Source of the DNA: Todiramphus chloris collaris
Taxonomy: Eukaryota; Chordata; Aves; Coraciiformes; Alcedinidae
Assembly (NCBI GenBank): GCA_025345505.1
Contig: JANVCC010000270.1
Location: forward strand, 3,726,929 to 3,790,928
DNA: 64,000 nucleotides
Direction of reading: 5' to 3'
The position numbers were made by a program, and so were the translations under genes. Under the pieces are notes generated by a model. It did not search any database and was not told the DNA's origin. It saw nothing but the letters and a program-made list of their open reading frames with translations. Positions 47,001-58,335 of this stretch are shown in pieces. Within the stretch, counting starts at the first letter, position 1, and every line of letters starts with the position of its first letter.

Positions 47001-49238
47001 TTCACTCCTTCACTTTTTATATGCACTCTTGGGTATATTCTCCTTCTGTCACACGCATGGGAGCCCAACTGGTGTTTAATGGAAGCTTTGTGAAAAAGCT
47101 GAGAAAAGAGCATACTTCTCTGAAATTCAAGTGGTGCTTTGAAATTGGGTTGTACATGAGCATATGAGAGACTTTTTCCTGTCCACGGGAATACCCTCTG
47201 CCTTATTTCCTTTGCCCTGTTATCTTTGGAGGTTATTTATGTTTAATAAGATGATGGCGTAAAAAAAAATTGCAGGGCTAGATCACATCACATACTCAGA
47301 ACAGTGTGTAGGAATCTAATGGCTGTTTTTCCTCAGGGAAAAAAAAAGGTCCCATAAGCACACAACCTGCCCCTGTGTGACCATTGCTAGGATGAAGTTT
47401 GAAGACAGAAGGTTTGCTATAGGAATGAGAAGGTCGTGTCATCGTTGAAGACATTAAGTTCTAGGAGATAATGAAATCACGGACTCTAGTGACAGGGAGA
47501 ATGACCTACAAGACACAACAGCACTGGTCAAGGCTCTGCGCCCAAGCTACACCAGTGGCTGCATGAGTTCATCTCACTGCCATGGCTGATCACCAGCCCC
47601 AATTAGCCACCATGGAGGCTTTGCTAGAGCAGGTTTGAGGAGAACCATACAGATGCATGGAAGTACCACAGCAAGGAGACATGAGGAGATGACAGAAAGA
47701 AAGATTTGGATGCCGAATCCTTCTGGCCATTAAGAGAATTCTTGCGAAACAGGCTTGAATGGAGGGTGGAAGGACTTGCTGTTTTAAACTGGAAAACAAA
47801 ACAAAGTTTGAAACACCACCACTAACCCAGCAGACCAGCAATAATCAGGAAGGCAGAGAATACTGTATGACACTGGAAAGGATTTTATGCAGATGATGTC
47901 ATTCTTCCTTTGAATGAATGCTATTAATCTGCATCTGAAGCATAAAACCATGAGGTAATGGAATACATTAATTGCTGCAAGCTGCCAGTGTCTCTAGGCC
48001 AGTGGTGGCAGTGGAGCCAGAGAAGCCCGTGGAGCCAGCCTCTTGGCACTTTTCCTCCCAGCCCTTGTCCCCAGAGGATAACTTCCACCTCTGCCCACAG
48101 GTTCCCATCACAGCTTTCCACCAGCCAGAGCCTTTGCTGCTCCTCCCTCTGCTGCATCCCAGCTCCCCATGCTCCTGCTGCTTTCTCTTGCTGCCACCTC
48201 CAAGAATGAGACCACAGACCCCAGCAGAGCTGATTCACTTGGCCCCTGTGCTCTGCTGAGCCTCACCTTCAATGTGGACACACCTTGCTGGTTGGGAAGT
48301 CCTAAGTTATCCGAATGGTTCCCTTAGCTCAACTGCAGCGGTGAAAGGGAAGAGCAGTGCAGAGAATCCGCGTGGTGTTTTTTTCCATCACAAATTAAAC
48401 AAGCCTGTGGAAGCTCTTTGGTTCCAGTGGGAGCTCATTATCACGTCCTTCCAGGTTCTCGGCTTCTGCTCAGGAGAGAACCTCAGGGGATTGTTCAGAG
48501 CAGTGTGTAAATGACCTCAGAGCAAGCTATTAGCATTCACTGAGTACCTCCAATAGCAGTAACTGAGGCTAGGGCAAAAGCACTTCCAGTCATGTTTGGG
48601 GGGTTTTGGGTTGGTTTGCTGGGGTTTGGTTTTTTTTTTGGTCTAATTAGATTGTACATCCTTTGGAGTTGATTCTTCTGTGTCTAATATAAGTACAGGC
48701 AGATAACTGATACTCACTACAGGTTTCCTAGTGATGTATTAGAAGGATAAAGATAGTCTTGGCTATTTTTATGGCGGTTCAAGTGCCAGGACTCTGACCC
48801 CAAGGTCTGGCTTGCCATTCCCCAAAGATGAGAGCTCAAACTCTGTGTCTCAAGTGAGGGGAAAGTGTAGTTGGGCATAGAGCCTGGGGTGGGGATTTGC
48901 AGTCCAAAGGAGGGAGGAAGGAAGGAAGGGATTCAACTATCAGGGAGAAACAGATAGGGCTGAGGAGAGCAGTGACAGAGAAGAATCACAGCAGGAACAT
49001 CTTAAAGGGGTATGACAGAGTCAATCAAGCCTGGGAAGGAAAGCAGGAGACCACGTGCCTCCTGTAGCACCTATTTCTTTGGTTCATCCTTTCTGATGTC
49101 AACAAATAGCACTGAAACCCAGAGGCAAAACATGTGTGTGTCTCACACATGTACACACACAGAGAGAGAGATGGTGTCAGAGACACAGGGCAATCAGTGG
49201 TCAAACACTGATGGGAGTTGTCCTTTAGCTCCTGTGGC

Positions 49239-49280
49239 AGACCATTATATTCCAGACCATTATATTCCAGACCATTACGC
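49239..49280. repeat. 15-bp tandem repeat, 2.7 copies
   Basis: AGACCATTATATTCC occurs at 49,239-49,253 and 49,254-49,268. A third, partial copy (AGACCATTACGC) ends near 49,280. Confidence 0.95.
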
Positions 49281-49444
49281 AGGCTACTGCATGCTGGGGT
49301 ACTGAGGGACAAGCAAAGAACATTTCTGGGCTTTCAACATGCTTTTGTAAACCTAGGCAGTAACTGTCGATCAATTTTGGGGTTTTTTCCCTCCTTTATT
49401 AACGGTTTAAAAATCAAGTCCTTAATGATTAGGCAATGCTAGAA

Positions 49445-49476
49445 TTTCCAAAAATTCTAATTCTAGAATTTCTAGT
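49445..49476. repeat. CTAGAATT-type imperfect repeat and palindrome
   Basis: Short AGAATTTC and ATTCTA strings alternate here, with a perfect 12-bp palindrome AATTCTAGAATT at 49,459-49,470. It contains TTCTAGAA, half of a heat-shock-element pattern, but the third pentamer is out of register. Confidence 0.7.
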
Positions 49477-50490
49477 TCCAAAATCCTCTCAGACATGAAG
49501 CTTATGCCTTTAACTGCATCATCAGACATACCTTTTCCCTCAGGACCCTTCTTCGCTGCAGGTGTGGGATGGATCTGCTGTGGGATGGATCCAGGGCTTG
49601 CAGAGTCCCCTGCTTTGTTCAATATAGAAATTGGCAACACGTTTATTGCCTGAGGCCAAGGATCGAGGAAGGAGACTAGAGGTTGTCAGAGCTCTACCTT
49701 GCCTTGGAAAATAAAAATCTATCCTTGGTTCTGCTCTAAGTCCTATATGATGTTAATCAAGTTTTGACAGTTTGACAGCTTACTTAGGAAAGCGTGTTTC
49801 TTATCTTCTACACCCCCAATTTCAGCTGCTGATGCTCATGTTTGCAACAAAAGTCAATGTAAGCTGTCCCCTGATGGAGTGAGGCGCTGTGTGATGATAA
49901 AGTTCCTGAAAAAACCCAGGAGATCAAACCGGGCATTTAAAATTAATGAACAAATGGGTATTTGTGATACTACGTAGGTGGGTGTTACAGATACTAGGAG
50001 GTCTGTCTCCACCCCAGGGTCTGAACGGCAGCATTATTAAGGCTTTGGTGAAAAAAAGCAGGATCGCACAGGAGCTCGTTAACGGCGCAATCAGCCGCAA
50101 CGTTCTGGCTCCAGCAGATCTTGTCTCGTGGGTTGCTGACCCCTCAGATCTGCTGGCAGAACAGCACATCTCGCTGTTCCTCAGCTTTGCAAAGATGGTC
50201 CAGCTTAGCGGGGGCAGGGGTACGCCTGCCCTTTAAAAGCACAGACACCCCCTCCTCCCCCCTCCAAAAATCCCAGAGCGTTTGACAGCATTTGAGTTAG
50301 GAATGGACTACAGATGGAGCTCTGCTGGCAGAGCAGAAAGTGTGATTATATCCCTGGCAGAGAAGGGGTGATGAGCAGCTGGTGGTAGGGCCAGGGCACT
50401 AGACTCTTACTTTGGGTGAGCTGTGAGCAAAACATGCCTGACCCCACGCCACTGGAGTCCCACCCGCAGCAACACGGGGTGCCCCTCACA

Positions 50491-50779
50491 CTGACCAGAG
50501 GAGCAGGACAAGGGGTGATGGTTTGAAACTAGAAGAGGGAGATTTAGACTGGAAAGAAGGAAGACTTTTTTACCCTGAGGGTGGGGAGAGCCTGTGCCAG
50601 GCTGCCCAGAGAGGTGGTGGCTGCCCCATCCCTGGCACCATTGCAGGGGAGGTTGCCCGGGGCTCTGAGCACGCTGCTCTAGCTGCAGATGGCCCTGCTC
50701 CCTGCAGGGGGGTTGGATGAGATGACCTTGAAAGGTCCTTTCCAACCCAAACCAGCCTGTGATTCTACAATTCTATGAC
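50491..50779 (+). mobile_element. CR1 LINE fragment, 3' end
   Basis: This plus-strand copy runs from ACCAGAGGAGCAGGACAAGG to the 3' terminus GATTCTACAATTCTATGA, which includes two copies of the 8-bp-type CR1 terminal repeat. The end is well preserved, suggesting a relatively young insertion compared with the other copies here. Confidence 0.93.
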
Positions 50780-53700
50780 ATAATGCTAATGCTGTGTGGG
50801 TAACCTTTCTTGTGGTGTCTTCTGACTATGCAGCAGTCAACTTTACAGCCTGAAGAGCACTTCCTGAGCACATTTGGGGTGTAAGTACACACAAAAATAC
50901 ATGTCACATAATATACGTGTCTCATGCATATGTATGGCTTTCCACGGAAAACTGTATTTTTGCTGTCTTTTCTGTGCTGTGCCCAGAGCAGGAAATCCCC
51001 AAGGGGCAGGTGAATCAGTCCTATAGCACAGCCAAAATCACCATGAGTCTATCAAGTGGACCTCACAGGGAACACTCAAATCCCATAGGTATTTTAGAGA
51101 CACTTAGTAACTTCTGGTGCTCCTTAAATATTATCAGCTGCTCTGGCCTGCTGGATGAAGGACAGTTTGGAAAGCTTTCTGTGCATAACTGTGTCTCAGT
51201 TGAAGAGGATCACTTCCTTTAATCAGATCATTGTGCAACATGTCTGATTCACCGTGGAGTTGCTAACTAGTGTGTCCTGAGTCTCTCCAGCACATACAAG
51301 GCATAATGGGGGGCGGGGGGAAGTGGAAAAAGGAAATGTGCTTTTTAAAGCCACGTCCATACTCTGAGTCTTAGGACAGCGGTGGACAAAATCAGCTTCC
51401 TAACTTAGACTAAAGTCTGAAGGATTCTGGTCCCTGCTGACTGCTGGTGGCCCCAAGAGCAGTTTGAAGGGAGAAACGAATAGGCTGAGTGCAGCTAAAA
51501 GGATATGTAAGGTGCCCTGCTAACTTTGTGACAATGAGCTAAGCAGCTCCCCCAGGGTGAAGCCGGGTGGCTTTCAGGATGTTTTGGGTTGTCTCAGTTA
51601 TCCCACCTGGCTGCAGTGCAGATACGTGAGCTGAGCTGGGAAACCTGCCCCTCTGCTGTGATGTTCCTGGAGTCCTATTTGTGCATCAAATGCTTCTGTT
51701 CTGAGCGAGAAGGATTTACCAGCTGAAAGGAGGTTTAACATTGGCAGGGCTGCGATTTCCGCTGACTGGCACGGCTTTTCTGCACTGAAGGAAGGATTGC
51801 AAGGTAGTTGCAGCTCAAGATCCACTTTCTGGAAGTTTAAAAGATGACAAGACGTGCAACACTTACAGTGACACGGGTGTTGTGTGCAGGTCTGGAAATG
51901 GCTTACCAAGAGGGTCTGGGACACTGTACTGCGCCTGAACCTTCCCTGAGGGAATTAATTTTGCCTCTTGGGAGAAAGATAACCTATTCTTCTTTGAAAG
52001 AGGTAAAATTGAGTTTAAAAATGGAAATGATCTCCTGAAAAACAGTACCATAAAGCTGGAGAAAGCTTCCCATGGCACACTGGATGTGATAACCTGGAGG
52101 AACTGTCCACTGGTGAAGGGGGCTATCTGCATGGTCACCATTCATCCTACGTTCAAGCGGGGCGATTGATTTTTGTAATCCCAAACAAAAGGAGACTCTT
52201 CTGAAGCATTGTCACCCGGTGAAAAGCTGCCAAAGACCAAAGCTGCTGCTGAAAAGCCAGTGGGGTGGGCCAGCTTCCAGCTTGGCATCCGCTGCTAACG
52301 TTCCATCTACCTAAAGCTGCCATTATAACGTCGTCAGAAAAGGCGTTTTTCATTTCCTGCTCCGCGCTGATGTGTAGAGTCACTGTGTGCTGTTAGCAGC
52401 TAAGCCCTGGGTTTCGCTCCAGAAACAGATGCCTTTTATTGAAGGCTGGATCCTGGCAGCACCTCCATAACTACCTCGATAGAAAAGGGTGCGAGAAGCT
52501 GCCTGCACACAACTGTGTGCCTTCAGTGCTCTTTCCATCAAGCTTGGGTTTCATTTTCCACTCTCCGCGGCTTTCGTTTCTCAGGTGTGAGGCTTCTCTC
52601 CTGACATGACCACGCTCAAGCAGTCGGTGTAAAGAGGAGCACTCGCTGCATCTCCCCAGCATGCGAGAGTGCTCCCGGGTGCTCTTCACCCTGCCTGTGT
52701 GAATTTGTTGGTGTAGGAGCTATGGGCTCCTCTGTACCACCTAAAATATTTCAGATCTTCTCCATTAAGACATGCTATGGAGCCACCAGTTTCTACAGGT
52801 CAGAGCACGACGGCCACTCGTGGTGGCCAGAGTTCAGCGTGAATCTGACTCATTTTATCAGAAGCCGTTTCAGAAAATGAAACTGTCCTTGTCCTCTCCC
52901 TGGATAATCCCCTCCCACCAGTGGCCATGACTCACCCTTGAATAACTCTTCCGTCTAGATGGTTTTGAAGTTCTGTCGAGTCGTCTGTGCAGGCTGGGAG
53001 GGTTTGCTCTACGCTGGCTCTACACCTGCCTTTCCCAGCACAGCCCAGAAGGATCTGCCCCGTGCGAATGCTCACGGTGTCCCAGGGTGCTCACACACAC
53101 GACCGCACACCGGGCGTCTCTTGTCACCCCCGTCTCTCCTACCAAAGTTCCACGCAGCTTTTGCAGCATTCTTGCTTTCTGGGTTTTAGCTGAGTCAGGC
53201 CATAAGCACATGTTTACTTTTGTGACTATCTCTGCTGGTTGAAGATATTGCCACCCTGAGGTCTCGGTTATTTTTCCTGTGCCAGAGGTCACCATTCCCC
53301 ACCATCTGCCAGCAGGTGGAAGTACATTTATATGTTTACCTGTTTACCCTTTTCTTCTTTACAGAATTAACTCGGTTGACTTAAACCACTGAAGAAGACA
53401 GTCTGAACCAGCCCACATGCAGAGGAGCATCTCAGGGAGCATCCGTGCAGCACCTTCTGCTAGCAAAGCAGGAGCTGTAAGCTCCATGTGGAATAGACAC
53501 TAATGCACTCAACCACAACTGGAAAAGCAGAGTGAGGAGAAGACATTTATCCACAGCCCTAACATCCAGCTGACTTCAGCCCAAACCATTGGAGGTGATG
53601 CTGGGCCATGGATGGGGTTTTTCAATGTTAAAAAAAAATTCCAACACAAATGAAATTAAAATCTAATTACACAAATTTGCAACGAAGAGGGAAGAATAAA

Positions 53701-53998
53701 TGTAATATGTGAACTCTATTAAAGGATTTGCATTTGTATGGGAACATTTGCAAAATTAAATGTTTCAAAAAGTGTTTCAGACAATTTGGCCAGGAATAAT
53801 TATGGCATAAAACCAGACAGTAAATACAGAGAAAACCAAATTAAGCTGGGACACGAGCTAAAGGAAGTTACTCATAAGAATAATTGTTTTATATTTAATA
53901 TACTTTTTTTTTTTTTTTTTCAGCAGCTCTGAAATATCTTAGTGTGGGGTAATTAGAATATAAACTCATCCTAGGAAAACCAAGAGTGCAAGCCTGAT

Positions 53999-54030
53999 CC
54001 TGTGTGTGTGTGTCTGTGTGTCTGTCTGTA
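53999..54030. repeat. TG/TCTG microsatellite
   Basis: CCTGTGTGTGTGTGTCTGTG is followed by further TCTG units. It is a simple repeat with no gene nearby. Confidence 0.9.
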
Positions 54031-54714
54031 CACTGCTTGGAACAACCCAGCCAGTGGCAAGGGTGAGTCCTGGGAATGGAGATTTTTCTCAACATTCAGG
54101 ATTCAGTGCAGGGTCCAGCCTGGTGTCAGGTACTCACCAGCGAGAGCATGGAGAAAACAGTGCATGCATTAATTTTTTCAGCTGATTTTTAACTTAGGAA
54201 GGATGACAGGTTCCACCAAAGACCACAAATAATAGAGAGCAGCTTGGAAAGGTTCCCCTTGTGGAATGGAAAGATCAAAGGGATACTCAATTTGGGGAAA
54301 ATTGTCTAGAAAGTGTACGTAACAGGTAGTAGAAGGAGCAGACAGCAGTAATGCAATAGAAAGGCTATAGGAAGTGTAGAAGAATTCTTTCCAGACTTAT
54401 TATTTATTACGCTAATGATTTGTAGCCAGGCAAACTAAAAAAATCCTTGAAGAGATTTTAAAGTAGCCTGGCTGTAAATTTGAAGGCAGGCTGTATTATC
54501 TGCAGCTTGGAGGTTTTGGTTGGAAGTGCTCACGATCCCTTCATTGCAGCTGTGGCTTTCTTTAAACTTTTTAATCATTTGCTCACTGTGGTGGCATCAG
54601 ATACATTTTTAGAGTTTAAGTCTATTCCAAGCCTTAGAGGATGGAAAATCAGAAGGCAGATGCTTAGAAATGGAGGGGGCTTCAGAAACAGAATATTAAG
54701 ACGGTGACATATGC

Positions 54715-54771
54715 ATGTTATACACACAGACACACACGTACGTGTGCATATTATATATACACACATTTGTT
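54715..54771. repeat. Alternating purine-pyrimidine CA/TA tract
   Basis: The tract runs from GCATGTTATACACACAGACA through CACACGTACGTGTG (perfect 14-bp palindrome, 54,733-54,746) to CATATTATATATACACACAT. It is nearly continuous alternating purine-pyrimidine sequence, able to form Z-DNA or a cruciform. Confidence 0.85.
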
Positions 54772-57700
54772 TAGCCATTTCTTTTGCTTACTCTCTCCAT
54801 CAGGGCCCTGAGAACACCATCAGTCTTAATGGACCTGACCAGCCTCATCTGGGACACCTCCACCCACTCACCTTAAAAGGGCCCAGAAACCCTTTTAAGT
54901 TCAGCTGGAGCCCCCCAGCCCCTGCTTGGGCTCTTTGGAGACAGGCTGGTCTCCAGCTCAACTCTGTCTCATTACCATGGCCCTCCCTGGATATCACTGG
55001 ACCTGCCCCACAAACCGGCTTCCTGGCTTGATTGTGGATCTAGCCTACCACCATGCTTCTGTCTTATGATCTGTACTCCTGGTTGGACCTGGCTACCATC
55101 TCTGGTCCTGTCCTGCTTGGCTCAATCAGGGCTATGGGACCATCTCAGCTCCTGGCTTACCATCCCTTGGAGAAAAGACCTTCTGTTGCTGTGTTCTGAC
55201 ACTCTCGAGTGTGTAGAGGTGAGGTTCTGAGGCCATCACCACCAAAATGACAAGATGGTTACTCTGCAGAGGCACTCTCACTGAAGTCACCTTTCTGCCT
55301 GATGATGAAGGAGCTGCTTCAACTGGCTCCTCTTCCCCCAGAGGCAGGATAGCAGCAACCAAAGGCACAGGTAAGGAACTGAAATTTCTGGCAGCGTTGC
55401 TACAGTATTTCTAGCACAGGAGAAAAATCTAGATCATGTTTTTATTTTCAGTTCTGAAGATCCGTGGTTCAGATTTGGCTAGAGAGCTTTGATAATCCCC
55501 CGTTCAGCGTCTCACCTCAGTGGCTTGAGTCCGCAGAGCATTGCGTGTTTACGTGAGAAATGTGTGCTGATGTGGCTCGTGAGAGTGTTTCCAGAGCTCG
55601 GGGTTAAGCTTGTACTCAGTGTTTCCTATCGGTCAGACCAATGCACTTGCATTTTATAGGCCAAGAGGACTGGGACTCTCCAGCTGATGGTATCTCTGAT
55701 GGTACCTCTGCAACAGACTCCAGAGTCAGCTTTTGATCGCTCTTTATCGCTGTATCCAATCAACTCCATGGTACCAAGGAGTGGTTTTGGTCTTGGTGGT
55801 TAAGAGGACGGGACAGCAGGTCCCAGATTTGAAAACAAGGTGTAGCCTTTGCACCTCCAAGCCCTCTCTGTGCTCCCTTTGAGAGCTGCTTAAGGGTTAG
55901 ACACTAAATGGTCAGCCAAGGAGGAGGATGACAGAGCAGTGAAGGAAGCCTCAGTCCTTCCTCTCCTGACCTGCAGCTTCTCAAAAGATGCATCCAGACT
56001 GGGGGGGGAAGGTGGAATGCATAATGTCTTCTTGTCCAACCTGGGTAGGGAAAAGGTGCTTTGAAGTTGGGAGAGTAGTGTGGAGAACAACTGGATCAAG
56101 TGACAAAGCCCCCAGCAGTGAGATGGCCTTGGCAATGGGAGTAGGGAATGGAGGAGTAACTAAAAAGTGTTAAGTGGAAAGGGTATTATAAAAAAAACCC
56201 AAGCTTTTAGGCAGTTTGCAGGAAAAAGGGGAGATGCAAAAGAGATACCACGAGTTTGGCTTCCATAAAGCAGACTGAAATTATCATGCTTGCTTCATTC
56301 TACAGTCTGGAGCCGCGGAGCGAGTTGTTTCTGAATCTCTTGGTTTGTGCGATTAAAATGTTCTTGGCATCAGCTTTGGTTTTAATGTGATTGGTTTTTA
56401 AACATAATTAGAAGGGTTTTTACAGCTTTGTGTATTTCTATTTAAGAGACAACAAAAGTAATGCACAGTTGTGTTGGGTTTTTTTTACCAGATCAAGGTC
56501 TCTAAAGCGTTACCCCAGAATGGCAATGCTTTCTTGGTAGTAAGATCGTGCCCGGTGGGGCACTGCAGAACTGCCTCTGCACCTTTTGCAGACAATGCCT
56601 CTGACTCAACAGAAAGCACGGCCAGTTGTGTTTCAATTCATGATGAACTTTTTTGATTCAGCAACATTCACTTCCTTTTTCTGTCTGAAGTCTGCTGGGG
56701 AGGCTACAGTAAGATCACCAAGGACCCCAGGCATGAATGGTCCCGCTAAGACAAGGGGATAACTCAAGTGCTCAGAGGATCCCTGCAAGCCCTGATACAA
56801 GAAGCCCTTAAGCACAGGCTCTGGCATTCTGAGAGAGCATTAGCAGCACTTGACAGACATGCAAATTCTTTCCTGAAGATGGGCAAGGGGAAAAATTACT
56901 CCACGAGGAAAATACCTCCCTAGAGAGGGATTCACAGCTGTGCTATGCACTCTTCCCCCCTTTCTGCACTCTGGTGCCTGCAGCCTTTGGGGAGCTGAGC
57001 TGCTCTTTGTGAGCTCCTCTCCTATCTGTGCCCAGCATCTGCCTCACATGGCTCAGTCTCTTTATCTTAGCAGGCCTGGCTTCCATGCTGGATTTCTTCT
57101 GTGTAAGTATTGAGCTGGGCTTTTGTCATGCTTGATGACCTTGGTATCTGTAAGAAGTGAGTGCATGCCACGTTTGGGGGTTTTACAGGCTGGCCAGCCA
57201 CTCCTTCTGTAGTATTTCTATGAAAATATCATAATTTATGTATCTTGGAGGAACTATGCCAGTTGAAGCCAGTGGAGGACCCAACACCTGGACTTCTGCT
57301 TTCCCTTGTGTTGCTGCGAGCCGATCTGGAAGCTGAAGTGTGCATCAGTGTCAGACTTCCCTTTCCACAAACGTGTGGACGTTTCTCACCAGTATGGTGG
57401 TTCCACAGCTTGATCAAAGAAAGATACATGTCATATTTTTGTGATGTAGACAAACACTCAACACTTGCTGTAAAGGCAGGGCTGGGGAATGCTTCCCCTC
57501 TGAAGGAAACAAACTGTGCTTTCTCTGCTGTGCTGCTTCTCGAGCCAACAGGCAAGCAGCTTTGGAGAGCATGTTTTGGTGTTGCCTTTCCAGACACTAC
57601 AGAAATAATTAGAAGACACAGTCAGTTGTGAGAAGCCTTATCCCTTCTTGGTGAAAATGGGCTTCAGCTGGAATATGATGAACTTTCTGGAAGAGGTGCA

Positions 57701-58188
57701 ACATCCAGCTGGACCTGGAGAAGCCAGAGCAAAGGCTGCCAAACCAGCCTGGAGCAACAGCCTGGCCAGGTGGGAAACAGGGCTGGATGCTGGTTCTTTG
57801 GGCTGCCTAGCAGCCTTTGGCTGATTGGTGAAAAAAATACCTTAAAATAGGACTCTTCTTACCGCAGGGAGAAGCCAGCCTTGAACCAGATCTCTTATTT
57901 ATACCACTGTTGCTCTCCTATGCCTAGTTTTCCTCTCTCCTGTGCACAACGTGGGTAATCTATTGATGTGTGAAAACAGGTACAGGATGCAGGAATGCTG
58001 CTGTGAGAGGGCTTTGGAAAATGAGATCCATGGCTTTTACAGTGTCAGCCTTGTGAGATTTTTGGGACAGCTGCGAGACTGCAAGCGCCGTGTTTTCAAC
58101 TGGCAATCAATTGCAAAAGTGTGGTTTGAAAACTGACTATGCTCCACAGCATCAGAGCTGGTTGCTTGGTAGCCTTGGTTTAAAAAGA

Positions 58189-58335
58189 TTTAAAAAAACA
58201 AAAACAACAAAATACCCAACCAAACAAAAAATTAACCAACCAAACAAAAAACCCAAACAAAACCAACCAAAAAAAGAAATTACTAAACAAACAAAAAAAA
58301 ACCCCAACCAAAACAAAAACCAAACTGACAACAAA
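58189..58335. repeat. A/C-only low-complexity tract
   Basis: About 145 bp are almost entirely A and C on the plus strand, built from AAACC, AACCAACC and AAACAAA strings with a few T and G interruptions. On the minus strand it is a T/G tract. Confidence 0.9.

Larger units (their letters stand above)
44063..50490. other. Intergenic
   Basis: No exon or RNA gene is recognised. The stretch holds the 15-bp repeat (49,239-49,280), the CTAGAATT palindrome (49,459-49,470), a G/T-rich stretch (48,594-48,642) and simple CT and GGAA runs. Confidence 0.6.

Noticed and set aside
49461-49475. Heat-shock-element-like TTCTAGAATTTC
   Set aside because: The third pentamer is out of register by one base and no promoter is nearby. 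It is better explained as part of a short imperfect repeat.
53903-53925. Long T run followed by CAG, resembling a strong splice acceptor
   Set aside because: No open exon with a donor follows and T runs of this kind are common in the window.
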